Shown here: one piece after another, positions 44,377-54,538 of the stretch
How the letters are laid out: every line of letters begins with the position of its first letter
How positions within the stretch are numbered: position 1 is the stretch's first letter
DNA from: Halopseudomonas salina
GTDB taxonomy: Bacteria; Pseudomonadota; Gammaproteobacteria; Pseudomonadales; Pseudomonadaceae
Reading direction: 5' to 3'
DNA length: 64,000 bases
Assembly (NCBI RefSeq): GCF_008641105.1
Contig: NZ_VTTI01000005.1
Location: 46,031 to 110,030, forward strand
Made by a program: the position numbers and the translations under genes
Notes under the pieces: generated by a model
Told to the model about the DNA's origin: nothing
What the model saw: only the letters and a program-made list of their open reading frames with translations
Databases searched by the model: none

Positions 44377-45578
44377 ACACCATGGTTAGCAGTGATCTGA
44401 CCATTGTCGGCGGTGGCATGGTAGGCGCCTGCCTGGCGCTGGCTCTGCAGAGTTGTGCGCGCCAGGCCGGCTGGCGTATTCGTTTGATTGAAGCCCAGCC
44501 ACCAGGCGTCGGCCAGGTCCAGCCCAGCTATGACGCGCGCTCAACGGCTTTATCACATGGCAGCCGCCTGCTTCTGGAGCGACTCGGCGTATGGTCGCAG
44601 CTGGCGCCGAACGTCGAGCCTATCCGGCAAATCCACGTGTCTGATCGTGGCCACCCGGGTGTAACCCGGCTATACGCGGACAAGGAGCGCGTGCCGGCGC
44701 TGGGTTATGTGGTGGAAAATGCCAGGCTCGGCGAAGTACTGCTGGCTGCGCTGGATTACCAGACAGTTGAATGGATTGCCCCGGCCCGGGCCACATCCGC
44801 CAGGGCAATACCGGGGGGCTACTCACTGGAGATCGATGTTGACGGATCGAGCACTGTGCTGGAAACCGATCTGCTGGTGCTGGCCGACGGTGGGCGTTCC
44901 GGCTTGCTTGATCAACTGGGTGTGCACCGGGATGTCAGCCCTTATGGTCAGACGGCGATCATCGCCAATATCACCACCGCTCTGGGTCATGGCTCGGTGG
45001 CCTACGAACGCTTTACCGAATCCGGCCCGCTGGCGCTTTTACCGCTCGCTGGGCAGCGCAGCGCGCTTGTCTGGACCTTGCCGGAAGAGCAGGCTGAGGA
45101 TATTGCTGCCCTGCCGGAGTCGGCGTTTCTCGCAGCGTTGCAGCGGGCCTTTGGTTTTCGCATGGGTGCATTGACGCGGGCAGGTTCGCGAGCTTCCTAT
45201 CCGCTCAAGCTGACCGAGGCTCAGGAGCAGGTCCGCGCGCATCTGGTGGTACTTGGCAACGCTGCCCATAGCCTGCACCCCATTGCTGGTCAGGGCTTCA
45301 ACCTGTCTCTGCGCGATACGGTAGCCCTGGCAGACAAGCTGATTGCTGCTCAAGGTTGCCGCAGGCCCCTGGGTGACCTGGCTGTATTGCAGGACTACCT
45401 GGACAGCCAGCGCGCCGATCAGCGGATGACCGTGGCATTCAGTGATTATCTGACCCGCCTGTTCAGCAATCGCCAACCAATGCTGACCCTGGGCCGTAAT
45501 CTTGGTCTGCTCGGTCTGGATTTGCTGCCGCCGGCGCGACGCATGTTCGCGAGACAGGCGATGGGACTGAAGATCTGA
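44373..45578 (+). CDS. ubiH: ubiquinone hydroxylase UbiH (2-polyprenyl-6-methoxyphenol hydroxylase)
   Basis: A 401-residue FAD monooxygenase of coenzyme Q synthesis. The N-terminal FAD motif LTIVGGGMVGACLALAL is near residue 9, and the class signature VVLGNAAHSLHPIAGQGFNL near 290 carries the DG-like and GD motifs. The following UbiI paralogue completes the usual UbiH-UbiI pair. The GTG at 44373 overlaps the pepP stop (GTGA); an ATG three codons on (44382) is an alternative. Confidence 0.93.
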   Translation: MNTMVSSDLTIVGGGMVGACLALALQSCARQAGWRIRLIEAQPPGVGQVQPSYDARSTALSHGSRLLLERLGVWSQLAPNVEPIRQIHVSDRGHPGVTRLYADKERVPALGYVVENARLGEVLLAALDYQTVEWIAPARATSARAIPGGYSLEIDVDGSSTVLETDLLVLADGGRSGLLDQLGVHRDVSPYGQTAIIANITTALGHGSVAYERFTESGPLALLPLAGQRSALVWTLPEEQAEDIAALPESAFLAALQRAFGFRMGALTRAGSRASYPLKLTEAQEQVRAHLVVLGNAAHSLHPIAGQGFNLSLRDTVALADKLIAAQGCRRPLGDLAVLQDYLDSQRADQRMTVAFSDYLTRLFSNRQPMLTLGRNLGLLGLDLLPPARRMFARQAMGLKI

Positions 45579-45621
45579 TTGCTTAGATCGCTTTGCAGTA
45601 AAGTTATTCGAGGTGGGTTTC

Positions 45622-46878
45622 ATGCCGCAAGACTATGATTTGATAATTGTTGGTGCCGGCATGGTGGGCGCAACGCTGGCATTGGCCCTGGCTGATACGG
45701 AGTTGAACATTGCGCTGGTTGATGCTCTGCCGCTGCAGGCCAAGGTAGCCGAATCGTCACAAACCGTTTCTGGTTACGACCCGCGCGTGAGCGCGCTCAG
45801 CGCCGCGTCCGAGCGCATATTCACACAACTGGGTGTATGGCCGCTGATTGATAGTGCGCGTCGCTGTGCCTATCAGCACATGTGTGTTTGGGACGCCGAG
45901 GGCACCGGTGAAATCCGATTTGATGCCAATGCTCTCAATGAAAGCCGTCTTGGGCACATCGTGGAGAATACGGGTATACAGCAAGCATTGCTGCGCAGGC
46001 TTGAGCAGACTTGCGTGAATATGCTCGGCGAGCGCAGGATCGAAACCCTGGTACGCGAGGAGGCCGGCTGGCGGGTCAAACTGGTTGGCGGCGAGGCCCT
46101 GCGTGCCCCATTGGTGGTGGCCGCCGATGGGGCGCGCTCCAAGGTGCGTGAGCTTGCCGGGTTTGCGCTCCGGGAGTGGGATTATCTGCACCATGCAATC
46201 GTCACCACCGTGCAGGTGGCCGAGCCGCACCAGAACACCGCGTGGCAACGGTTTCTGCCGACCGGTCCTCTAGCCTTTCTGCCTCTTCCAGACCAGGCAG
46301 GGGCGCACTACTGCTCGCTAGTCTGGTCGTTGTTGCCCGAAGCAGCAGACCGGGTCATGGCGCTGGATGATGCGACCTTCGCGCTGGAGGTCGGTGCGGC
46401 TATAGAGGGTAGGCTTGGACAGGTCGTCGCAGTGGATCCGCGGCACCGTATCGAGCTGCGGCAACGTCATGCCAAGACCTACGCGATGCAGGGGCTGGTG
46501 CTGGTGGGGGATGCGGCGCATACCATCCACCCGCTGGCAGGGCAGGGAGTGAACCTGGGGCTGCTTGATGCAGCTGAACTCAATGATGTCCTGCGTGCGG
46601 CAATTCAGCGCGGTGAGCCGCTGGCTGACCTGGCTGTTTTACAACGCTACGAACGCAGGCGCATGGGTGCGAACCTCGGCATGATGGCGGCGATGGAAGG
46701 CTTCGAACGGCTCTTTCATGCTGATGCGCTGCCGCTACGCTGGCTGCGCAATGCGGGCATGCAATGGCTGGATCAGCAGGGGAAGCTTAAATCTGTGGTC
46801 ATACGCAGGGCGATGGGGCTCGACGGTGACCTGCCTTCCCTGGCAGGGGATCCTGAGCTGAACAGAGAGAGCAGCTGA
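45622..46878 (+). CDS. ubiI: ubiquinone hydroxylase UbiI (VisC-like)
   Basis: A 418-residue FAD monooxygenase that hydroxylates C5 of the ring in ubiquinone synthesis. The FAD motif YDLIIVGAGMVGATLALALA is at the start, and GLVLVGDAAHTIHPLAGQG is near 295. The length and VSALSAASERIFTQLG segment match UbiI/VisC. I chose the ATG with GAGGT seven bases upstream over the GTG at 45613. Located 43 bases after ubiH, so probably in the same transcript. Confidence 0.93.
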   Translation: MPQDYDLIIVGAGMVGATLALALADTELNIALVDALPLQAKVAESSQTVSGYDPRVSALSAASERIFTQLGVWPLIDSARRCAYQHMCVWDAEGTGEIRFDANALNESRLGHIVENTGIQQALLRRLEQTCVNMLGERRIETLVREEAGWRVKLVGGEALRAPLVVAADGARSKVRELAGFALREWDYLHHAIVTTVQVAEPHQNTAWQRFLPTGPLAFLPLPDQAGAHYCSLVWSLLPEAADRVMALDDATFALEVGAAIEGRLGQVVAVDPRHRIELRQRHAKTYAMQGLVLVGDAAHTIHPLAGQGVNLGLLDAAELNDVLRAAIQRGEPLADLAVLQRYERRRMGANLGMMAAMEGFERLFHADALPLRWLRNAGMQWLDQQGKLKSVVIRRAMGLDGDLPSLAGDPELNRESS

Positions 46879-46892
46879 ACCCTGTTGCTATT

Positions 46893-46911
46893 CTAAATTC
46901 GAATCATTAAC
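46893..46911 (+). promoter_or_regulatory. possible Fur box upstream of iron-binding protein gene
   Basis: The 19 bases agree with the classical Fur box at about 12 positions, best in the right half (AATCATTAAC against AATCATTATC). It lies 36 bases before the ATG, where an iron-repressed promoter would be. The left half is poor. Confidence 0.4.
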
Positions 46912-46946
46912 ATCTAGGCTTTGCTTACTATCGAGAGGCCTAGTCC

Positions 46947-47948
46947 ATGTCCGTCATTCGTTCCGTTACTGCGCTGAGTCTGGCTTTGACCACCTTCGGC
47001 AGCATTGCCCAGGCCAAGGAGTTGGTCGTCTATTCTGCACGTCAGGATCATCTGATCCAGCCAGTTTTTGACCTCTACACCAAAGAAACCGGCGTAAAGA
47101 TCAACTTCATCACGGACAAGGAAGCACCCCTTTTGGCGCGTTTGCAGGCCGAAGGCAAGAACACGCCGGCTGACATGCTGATCACTGTGGATGCTGGCAA
47201 CCTCTGGCAGGCTGAGCAGCAGGGCGTGCTGCGGGAAGTGAAATCGGATGTGATCGAAGAAAATATTCCGGCTCAGTATCGAGCCGAAAGCGGCAAATGG
47301 GTTGGCCTTTCGCTCCGCGCGCGCACTATTGTCTATTCGACCGAACGGGTCGATCCCGCCGAGTTGAGTACTTACGAGGCGCTGGCCGACGACAGCTGGA
47401 AAGGTCGGGTATGCCTGCGTACGTCGAAGAAGGTCTATAACCAGTCCCTGACAGCTACCATGATCGAAACCCTGGGCGAAGAGCGCACCGGCGAGGTCAT
47501 AACAGGTTGGGTGAATAACCTGGCCACGCCCGTTTTCCCCGACGACACCTCTCTGATCCAGTCAATCGACGCAGGTCAGTGTGATGTGGGGATCGTCAAT
47601 ACCTACTACTTTGGTCGTCTGCAGAAAACCGAACCGGATCTCAAGGCGGCGTTGTTCTGGCCGAACCAGGAAGACCGTGGTGTGCACGTCAACATTTCGG
47701 GAGCTGGTGTAACAATGCACTCCAAGCAGCCCGAGGAGGCGATAAAGCTTCTAGAGTGGATGACTACACCTGCGGCGCAAGAGGTATTTGCCGAGGTCAA
47801 CCAGGAATTCCCGGCCAACGAGAGTGTTAAACCTTCGGACGAGGTGGCAGCCTGGGGTGAGTTCAAGGCGGACCAGATCAATGTCGAGGTCGCAGGGCGC
47901 TTGCAGGCCGAGGCCATCATGCTGATGGATCGTCAGGGCTGGAAGTGA
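46947..47948 (+). CDS. Fe(III) ABC transporter periplasmic binding protein
   Basis: A 333-residue protein of the FbpA/HitA/FutA class. It has a signal peptide (residues 1-23, ending in IAQA), the mature start [20 protein letters not shown], and the iron-binding tyrosine pair in VNTYYFGR near 223. It captures ferric iron in the periplasm for the permease that follows. A possible Fur box precedes it, and a strong hairpin lies between it and the permease gene. Confidence 0.93.
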   Translation: MSVIRSVTALSLALTTFGSIAQAKELVVYSARQDHLIQPVFDLYTKETGVKINFITDKEAPLLARLQAEGKNTPADMLITVDAGNLWQAEQQGVLREVKSDVIEENIPAQYRAESGKWVGLSLRARTIVYSTERVDPAELSTYEALADDSWKGRVCLRTSKKVYNQSLTATMIETLGEERTGEVITGWVNNLATPVFPDDTSLIQSIDAGQCDVGIVNTYYFGRLQKTEPDLKAALFWPNQEDRGVHVNISGAGVTMHSKQPEEAIKLLEWMTTPAAQEVFAEVNQEFPANESVKPSDEVAAWGEFKADQINVEVAGRLQAEAIMLMDRQGWK

Positions 47949-48000
47949 GCTGATCTGCAGCGCTGGCCGAAGCCATAGCTGTTTTTTCCCGATATACTGC

Positions 48001-48034
48001 ACGCCCGGCCCAGCGCCGGGCGTTTGCATTTTTC
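48001..48034 (+). terminator. hairpin between iron-binding protein and permease genes
   Basis: Nine-base perfect arms (ACGCCCGGC and GCCGGGCGT) around a five-base loop, followed by TTGCATTTTT. As an intrinsic or partial terminator it would let the binding protein be made in excess over the membrane subunit. Confidence 0.75.
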
Positions 48035-48081
48035 CGGCACGCTGACATCCGGCGAGCCTGTCACCAGCCCCAGGAGCATAT

Positions 48082-49707
48082 GTGCCTCAGGTCATGATCA
48101 GCAAAATGCCTTACTGGCGCGCGGTGGCTTATGGCTCGGCTGCGCTGGTGGTGATGCCGTTGCTGGTGCTGGTGCTCAGTTGGCAGAGCATAGATGCCCC
48201 TATTTGGGCGCACCTGTTGCAGACCCAGTTGCTCCAGTTGATTGGCAATACTCTGACGCTGGTTGCCGGGGTTGGGGTAGGCGTGATTGTGCTGGGAGTG
48301 AGCCTGGCCTGGCTGACCAGCATGTGCGAATTCCCCGGGCGACGCTGGCTGGACTGGGCGCTGATGTTACCCTTCGCGATTCCGGCCTACGTGCTGGCAT
48401 TTGTAATGATCGGGTTGCTGGATTTCTCCGGTCCCGTGCAAACGCTATTGCGTGACTGGTTGGGTAATGATTTCCGAATGGTATCCATCCGCTCCACCGG
48501 TGGTGTCATCCTCGTTCTGGTACTGGTTTTCTATCCCTATGTCTATCTGCTTGCCCGCAGCGCCTTTATGGCTCAGGGGCGCGGTCTGATGGAAGCGGCC
48601 CGTGTGCTGGGACAGACACCATGGCAGGGCTTCAGCAAGATTGCGCTACCCATGGCGCGGCCGGCCATAGGCGCAGGGGCCGCGTTGGCGATCATGGAGA
48701 CACTGGCTGATTTCGGTGCGGTATCCGTTTTTAACTATGACACCTTCACCACGGCGATTTACAAGACCTGGTATGGCTTCTTCAGCTTGCAGACAGCCAC
48801 CCAACTGGCCAGTGTGTTATTGCTTTTTGTCTTTCTGGCGCTGTTTGCCGAACGCAGGGCTCAGGGCAGTAAGCGATTCCCTGGGGTTGATCGGCCAAGG
48901 CCCGGCGCAATATACAGGTTGCGCGGGATCAAGGCGTGGCTGGCAAGTGTTTATTGTCTGCTGGTGCTGTCCATCGCCTTCATCATTCCGGTTAGCCAGC
49001 TGGTCTACTGGTTGCTCGAAGGTGGCATGGCGCACCTTGACAGTCGCTATTGGTCGCTGATTCGCAACACCCTGATGCTAGGTGCCATGGCAGCCGTTCT
49101 GACTGTCAGCCTGGGGATTCTCCTCGCCCTGGCCCGTCGGTTGCAGCCCATCAAACGCGTACGTACTGCAGTAGCGGTGTCGAATCTGGGTTATGCCCTG
49201 CCCGGATCGGTGCTGGCGGTGGGTATCATGTTTGCGTTCAGCTGGATCGATAATGCCTTCTTGATTCCGCTGCGAGGCTGGCTGGGCGCCGAACAACCTA
49301 CGCCCTTGCTGCTCGGTAGCCTGTTTGCGCTATTGCTGGCCTATCTCATACGCTTCATGGCTGTAGCTTACGGCCCCCTGGATACGTCCCTTGCGCGCAT
49401 AAAGCCCTCGTTACCAGAGGCCGCCCAGAGCCTTGGGCAGTCGGGTTGGGCAGTCCTGCGGCGCATCTATCTGCCTCTGCTGTTGCCGGGCATTCTCAGT
49501 GCAGGGTTGCTGGTCTTCGTCGATGTGCTCAAGGAGATGCCTGCTACATTGCTGATGCGCCCCTTCGGTTGGGATACCTTGGCCGTGCGCATTCACGGGC
49601 TGACTACCGAGGGTAACTGGGAGCGGGCGGCGTTGCCGGCCCTGACGCTGGTACTGGTGGGGCTGCTTCCGGTCATAGTGCTGATCAGGCGTTCCGCGCG
49701 GCGATAG
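48082..49707 (+). CDS. Fe(III) ABC transporter permease, fused two-domain type
   Basis: A 541-residue inner-membrane protein of the FbpB/HitB/FutB type. Two homologous BPD_transp_1 modules are fused (about residues 50-260 and 320-535). EAA loops contact the ATPase (MEAARVLGQTPWQGFSKIAL near 170 and EAAQSLGQSGWAVLRRIYLP near 450). The GTG at 48082 has AGGAG five bases upstream. No ATP-binding subunit gene is near, so the ATPase must be encoded elsewhere or shared. Confidence 0.92.
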   Translation: MPQVMISKMPYWRAVAYGSAALVVMPLLVLVLSWQSIDAPIWAHLLQTQLLQLIGNTLTLVAGVGVGVIVLGVSLAWLTSMCEFPGRRWLDWALMLPFAIPAYVLAFVMIGLLDFSGPVQTLLRDWLGNDFRMVSIRSTGGVILVLVLVFYPYVYLLARSAFMAQGRGLMEAARVLGQTPWQGFSKIALPMARPAIGAGAALAIMETLADFGAVSVFNYDTFTTAIYKTWYGFFSLQTATQLASVLLLFVFLALFAERRAQGSKRFPGVDRPRPGAIYRLRGIKAWLASVYCLLVLSIAFIIPVSQLVYWLLEGGMAHLDSRYWSLIRNTLMLGAMAAVLTVSLGILLALARRLQPIKRVRTAVAVSNLGYALPGSVLAVGIMFAFSWIDNAFLIPLRGWLGAEQPTPLLLGSLFALLLAYLIRFMAVAYGPLDTSLARIKPSLPEAAQSLGQSGWAVLRRIYLPLLLPGILSAGLLVFVDVLKEMPATLLMRPFGWDTLAVRIHGLTTEGNWERAALPALTLVLVGLLPVIVLIRRSARR

Positions 49708-49825
49708 CATTGCCGGGATCCTCGGCTCTGGCTTCTATCAATTGTCACCAAAGGCTGCACAGTAGGCTTATTTCTGGCTACAATTCACAGCCTGACACTC
49801 CTCCCAGTATCAAGGAATAGGCCAC

Positions 49826-50911
49826 ATGGGTTTGCGCACTCCGCTTTATGAGCAGCACCTGGCCGCCGGCGCCAAGATGGTTGATTTTGGCGGGTGGGAC
49901 ATGCCGTTGAATTACGGCTCACAGATGGAAGAACATCATCACGTACGCCGCGATGTAGGCATGTTTGACGTGTCTCACATGACGGTAGTCGATGTGGCGG
50001 GTACCGAAGCCAAGGCGTTTCTGAGATATCTGCTGGCCAACGATGTGGAAAAGCTGACCACTGCCGGCAAGGCACTGTACAGCGGCATGCTCAACGAGAA
50101 CGGTGGGGTGGTCGACGATCTGATCGTCTACCTTTGCAGGGATGGCTACCGGTTGGTGGTGAATGCGGCCACCCGGGACAAGGATATAGCGTGGATGAAT
50201 AGCCAGGCAGAGGGTTATGCGGTGACCCTGCAGGAGCGTGATGACCTGGCTATGATCGCCGTGCAGGGCCCGCGTGCCATAGATGTCGCGGCCTCCGTAG
50301 TCAGTGATGCCTGCGCTGCGCTGATCGGCGACCTCAAGCCCTTTCAGGGGCTACCCAGCGGCGACTGGTTCATTGGCCGCACAGGCTATACCGGTGAAGA
50401 CGGTCTTGAAGTCATCTTGCCCGCCGATCAGGCAGCTGGTTTCTGGAACGCGTTGTTGGCGGCAGGTAGTCACCCCTGTGGCCTGGCGGCGCGTGATACG
50501 CTGCGGCTCGAGGCTGGCATGAATCTGTACGGTGTAGATATGGACGAGAGTGTGTCACCACTGGCTGCCAACATGGCCTGGACGATCGCCTGGGAGCCTG
50601 CTGAGCGTAACTTCATTGGTCGCAAGGCGCTCGAGGCCCAACGTGCAGCCGCAGATCAGCCCAAGCAGGTCGGGTTGGTGATGGCCGAGCGAGCTGTGCT
50701 GCGTGGTCATCAAAAAGTCCTGGTCGACGGTATCGGCGAGGGCGAAATCACCAGCGGCACTTTTTCTCCCACGCTGGGATGCTCCATAGCACTGGCCCGC
50801 GTGCCACGTGAGACGGGCGATAGCGTTCAGGTCGAAATCCGTGGCAAATTGCTGAGTGCGCGGGTCGTCAGGCCAGGCTTCGTGCGTAACGGCAAAGCCG
50901 TATTCGAATAA
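49826..50911 (+). CDS. gcvT: aminomethyltransferase, glycine cleavage T-protein
   Basis: A 361-residue enzyme that takes the aminomethyl group from the H-protein lipoyl arm and gives ammonia and 5,10-methylenetetrahydrofolate. [19 protein letters not shown] near 17, [10 protein letters not shown] near 47, [17 protein letters not shown] near 185 and the C-terminal [11 protein letters not shown] fit the family. AAGGAA precedes the ATG. First gene of gcvT-gcvH-gcvP, with gcvR about 10 kb to the right. Confidence 0.96.
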   Translation: MGLRTPLYEQHLAAGAKMVDFGGWDMPLNYGSQMEEHHHVRRDVGMFDVSHMTVVDVAGTEAKAFLRYLLANDVEKLTTAGKALYSGMLNENGGVVDDLIVYLCRDGYRLVVNAATRDKDIAWMNSQAEGYAVTLQERDDLAMIAVQGPRAIDVAASVVSDACAALIGDLKPFQGLPSGDWFIGRTGYTGEDGLEVILPADQAAGFWNALLAAGSHPCGLAARDTLRLEAGMNLYGVDMDESVSPLAANMAWTIAWEPAERNFIGRKALEAQRAAADQPKQVGLVMAERAVLRGHQKVLVDGIGEGEITSGTFSPTLGCSIALARVPRETGDSVQVEIRGKLLSARVVRPGFVRNGKAVFE

Positions 50912-50941
50912 CTTTCAGATCATTTTTCCGAGGACAGCCCC

Positions 50942-51322
50942 ATGAGCAATACTCCCGCCGAGCTGCGTTATACATCGAGCCACGAATGGACCCGCCAGGA
51001 AGCTGATGGCTCCATCACGGTCGGTATTACCGATCATGCTCAGGATCTTTTGGGCGATGTCGTCTTTGTCGAATTGCCGGAAGTTGGGCGCGAAGTGAGT
51101 GCGGGCCAGGAATGCGCCGTGGTCGAGTCAGTCAAGGCTGCCTCCGATATCTATGCTCCGGTCAGCGGCGAAGTCATTGCGGTCAATGAGGCGCTCACCG
51201 AAAGCCCTGAACTGGTTAACAGCGAGCCCTATGCCGGTGCCTGGTTCTTCAAAGTCAAACCCAGCGACGCTGCCGAGTTGGACAAGTTGATGGATGCCGA
51301 CGCTTACAGCGCGTCGATCTGA
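50942..51322 (+). CDS. gcvH: glycine cleavage H-protein
   Basis: A 126-residue carrier. K65 in [13 protein letters not shown] is the site of lipoylation, and the SHEWTR segment near 14 and [13 protein letters not shown] near 97 are typical. It shuttles the aminomethyl group between P- and T-proteins. The ATG follows GAGGACAGCCCC. It sits 30 bases after gcvT. Confidence 0.97.
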   Translation: MSNTPAELRYTSSHEWTRQEADGSITVGITDHAQDLLGDVVFVELPEVGREVSAGQECAVVESVKAASDIYAPVSGEVIAVNEALTESPELVNSEPYAGAWFFKVKPSDAAELDKLMDADAYSASI

Positions 51323-51514
51323 GTCCCCGCGGAGTTGCCAGCAAGGCGGCTCCGCTCGACTGTATGTGCTGACAAGTTATTGATGCTGGCTGGCGCCGAC
51401 GCTGTGATCCGTGTCGCTCCGATGAGCCGAACCCTATAGCCCAGCCTCCTTCGCGAGGCATGCGGGGCCATTCTGGTCCAACCTATCGCATTTCAATCTT
51501 TGACAGGTATTTCC
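51323..51514. other. intergenic region between gcvH and gcvP
   Basis: About 190 bases, long for genes of one operon. It holds a small CCTCCTTCGCGAGG hairpin-like palindrome (51443-51456) of the kind seen in repeated extragenic palindromes, but no complete repeat or terminator. A separate promoter for gcvP is possible. Confidence 0.3.
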
Positions 51515-54400
51515 ATGAGCCACACGCCAAGTCTCCACGATCTGGAACAGACAGATGCCTTCTTGCGCCGCCACATTGGTCCGGATGCCGCTGAACAGCA
51601 GGCAATGCTGGATGCCCTGGGCGTCGAATCGCTGGATGCGCTGATTGGGCAGACAGTTCCACGCACTATCCTGCGCGAGGAATTGCTGGATATTCAGGGG
51701 CCGCGCAGCGAGGCTGAGGTATTGGCGTATCTCAAGGAAATAGCGGGTCGCAACCAGATATTTACCTCCTGTATTGGTATGGGGTATCACAACACGCTGA
51801 CCCCTACGGTGATATTGCGCAATGTGCTGGAGAATCCGGGCTGGTACACGGCTTACACGCCTTATCAGCCGGAAATTGCCCAGGGCCGGTTGGAGGCGCT
51901 GCTGAATTTCCAGCAGGTTTCCATCGATCTGACAGGCATGGAGCTGGCCAGCGCATCTCTGCTGGATGAGGCGACTGCAGCGGCCGAGGCCATGGCGTTG
52001 GCCAAGCGCGTAGCCAAGAGCAAGAGCAATCTGTTCTTCGTTGACCATGATTGCCACCCGCAGACAATCTCGGTCGTGCGCACCCGTGCCGAAGCCTTCG
52101 GTTTTGATCTGGTGGTGGACGACGTATCTACCCTCGCCAAGCATGATGTTTTCGGTGCTCTTTTCCAGTATCCCGACACCTGGGGCGAGATTCGCGATCT
52201 CAAGCCGTTGATCGATGAGGTACATTCCAAACAGGGCCTGGCCTGTGTAGCGGCTGATCTGCTCAGCCTGGTGCTGCTGACCCCCCCGGGTGAGCTGGGA
52301 GCAGACGTGGTGTTTGGTTCTGCACAGCGTTTCGGGGTACCGATGGGCTATGGCGGTCCTCACGCGGCATTCTTTGCTACCCGCGATGCCTATAAGCGAG
52401 CCATGCCCGGCCGGATCATCGGTGTGTCTGTCGATGCTCGCGGTAACCGTGCTCTGCGTATGGCGCTGCAGACCCGTGAGCAACATATTCGGCGGGAAAA
52501 GGCCAACTCGAACATCTGTACTGCTCAGGTGCTGCTGGCCAACATGGCCAGCTTCTACGCTGTATATCACGGGCCCGAGGGGCTGCGAACCATTGCCGAA
52601 CGAACTCACCGGTTGACTTCAATTCTCGCCATTGGTCTGGAGGCCGCTGGCTTCCAACGGCGCAACGCGACTTTCTTCGACACCCTGACCCTCGAGGTTC
52701 CCGGACAGGCAAGAGCCATTGTCGAGCGGGCACGGGCGGCCAGAATCAACCTGCGGTTGATTGATGGCGATAGTCTGGGGATCAGTCTGGATGAAAGCAG
52801 CACCCGCACCACAGTCGAGACTTTGCTGGCTGTTTTCGCGGACGAGCAGCCGCTGCAGGCGATCGAGGTGCTGGATGCCAAGGTGGCTGGCAAGGACGTC
52901 GGTATCCCTGCCGGCCTGCGTCGCCAGTCGGCCTTTCTCACCCACCCGGTATTCAACAGTTATCACTCCGAAACCGAGATGCTGCGGTATATCAAGTCGC
53001 TTGAAAACAAGGATCTGGCCCTGAACCATGCCATGATTCCGCTGGGCTCTTGCACCATGAAATTGAATGCCACCACCGAGATGATTCCGGTTACCTGGCC
53101 CGAATTTGGTCAGATTCACCCCTTCGTACCCTTGGCCCAGGCCGAGGGCTATAAGGTGATGATCGATGAGCTCGAGGAAATGCTGAGGCAGATCACCGGT
53201 TTCGATGCCATTTGCATGCAGCCCAACTCGGGTGCTCAGGGTGAATATGCCGGTTTGTTGGCAATTCGCAATTTCCATGAGGCCAACGGCGACGAGCACC
53301 GCAATGTGTGCCTGATTCCGACCTCTGCCCACGGTACCAATCCGGCATCGGCCATGATGGCCAGCATGCGTGTGGTTCTGGTGGGGTGCGATAACCAGGG
53401 CAACGTGGATATTGCCGACCTGCGCCAGAAGGCTGAAGACAATGCCGACAACCTGTCCTGCCTGATGATTACCTATCCGTCTACCCACGGGGTGTATGAG
53501 GAAGGTATACGCGAGATCTGCGATATCGTTCACCAGCACGGTGGGCAGGTCTACATGGACGGTGCCAACCTGAATGCGCAGGTAGGTCTGACCCGTCCGG
53601 CGGATATCGGCGCCGACGTCTCGCACATGAATCTGCACAAGACGTTCTGTATTCCCCACGGTGGTGGCGGTCCCGGCATGGGTCCCATCGGTGTCCGGGC
53701 ACACCTGGCGCCCTATGTTGCCAATCACCCGGTAGTGCCGCTGGACGGCCCCAACCCGGAGAATGGTGCTGTTAGTGCAGCGCCCTGGGGCAGTGCCAGT
53801 ATTTTACCGATCAGTTGGACCTACATTGCGTTGATGGGCGCAGCCGGCCTGCGCCAAGCAACCGAGGTGGCGATTCTCAATGCCAACTATCTTGCCAAAC
53901 GCTTGGGTGAGGCGTATCCGATTCTCTACAGCGGTGCGAACGGCCGGGTTGCCCATGAATGCATTATTGATATTCGGCCGCTCAAGGCGGCAAGCGGCAT
54001 CAGCGAAGAGGATGTTGCCAAGCGCTTGATGGATTTTGGCTTTCACGCGCCGACCATGTCGTTCCCGGTTGCCGGTACGCTGATGATTGAGCCCACCGAG
54101 AGCGAGTCCAAAGCCGAACTGGATCGTTTTGTCGACGCAATGCTGACTATTCGTAACGAAATCAGCCGGGTTGAGCAGGGTGAATGGAGCGCTGAAGACA
54201 ACCCGCTGCATCACGCTCCGCACACGCTCGCCGATATCACCGGTGACTGGGATCGCGCATACTCGCGGCAACAGGCGGTTTTTCCGCAACCCTGGGTGGC
54301 AGCCAACAAGTTCTGGCCAAGCGTGAACCGGATAGACAATGTTTACGGTGACCGCAATCTGTTTTGTGCCTGCCCACCGATCGAAAGCTACGAGGACTGA
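51515..54400 (+). CDS. gcvP: glycine dehydrogenase (decarboxylating), P-protein
   Basis: A 961-residue PLP enzyme that decarboxylates glycine and loads the aminomethyl group on H-protein. The two related halves of the long single-chain form are present: an N-terminal half ([20 protein letters not shown] near 118) and a C-terminal half with the PLP lysine in [17 protein letters not shown] (about residue 708). [13 protein letters not shown] near 512 is a further hallmark. Start chosen at ATG with AGGT six bases upstream. The ORF is full length. Confidence 0.97.
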   Translation: MSHTPSLHDLEQTDAFLRRHIGPDAAEQQAMLDALGVESLDALIGQTVPRTILREELLDIQGPRSEAEVLAYLKEIAGRNQIFTSCIGMGYHNTLTPTVILRNVLENPGWYTAYTPYQPEIAQGRLEALLNFQQVSIDLTGMELASASLLDEATAAAEAMALAKRVAKSKSNLFFVDHDCHPQTISVVRTRAEAFGFDLVVDDVSTLAKHDVFGALFQYPDTWGEIRDLKPLIDEVHSKQGLACVAADLLSLVLLTPPGELGADVVFGSAQRFGVPMGYGGPHAAFFATRDAYKRAMPGRIIGVSVDARGNRALRMALQTREQHIRREKANSNICTAQVLLANMASFYAVYHGPEGLRTIAERTHRLTSILAIGLEAAGFQRRNATFFDTLTLEVPGQARAIVERARAARINLRLIDGDSLGISLDESSTRTTVETLLAVFADEQPLQAIEVLDAKVAGKDVGIPAGLRRQSAFLTHPVFNSYHSETEMLRYIKSLENKDLALNHAMIPLGSCTMKLNATTEMIPVTWPEFGQIHPFVPLAQAEGYKVMIDELEEMLRQITGFDAICMQPNSGAQGEYAGLLAIRNFHEANGDEHRNVCLIPTSAHGTNPASAMMASMRVVLVGCDNQGNVDIADLRQKAEDNADNLSCLMITYPSTHGVYEEGIREICDIVHQHGGQVYMDGANLNAQVGLTRPADIGADVSHMNLHKTFCIPHGGGGPGMGPIGVRAHLAPYVANHPVVPLDGPNPENGAVSAAPWGSASILPISWTYIALMGAAGLRQATEVAILNANYLAKRLGEAYPILYSGANGRVAHECIIDIRPLKAASGISEEDVAKRLMDFGFHAPTMSFPVAGTLMIEPTESESKAELDRFVDAMLTIRNEISRVEQGEWSAEDNPLHHAPHTLADITGDWDRAYSRQQAVFPQPWVAANKFWPSVNRIDNVYGDRNLFCACPPIESYED

Positions 54401-54493
54401 GACTCCTGCGCGCCCCGGCGCCGACAATGGGCGAGCCTTGCAGGCCCGCCTTCGCCGCTGCAGAGCTGTTGCAGCTTCAAACGGTGCGCAAAC

Positions 54494-54517
54494 TGCGTCC
54501 GGGCCTGGCCGGATGCA
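54494..54517 (+). promoter_or_regulatory. hairpin in the mgtE leader
   Basis: Nine-base arms (TGCGTCCGG and CCGGATGCA, one G-U pair) with a six-base GCCTGG loop end five bases before the AGGAG of mgtE. It could affect translation or be a leader element; there is no U-run. Confidence 0.35.
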
Positions 54518-54538
54518 AGACAGGAGTTGGCAATTGCT

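Noticed and set aside
49708..49825. Glycine riboswitch before gcvT
   Set aside because: I looked for tandem aptamer-like hairpins in the 118-base gap; it is too short and shows no such structure. Pseudomonads use protein regulators here.
51434..53728. Two long antisense frames within gcvP
   Set aside because: Same reason: gcvP is full length and fully motif-supported, and the antisense products look like shadow translations.
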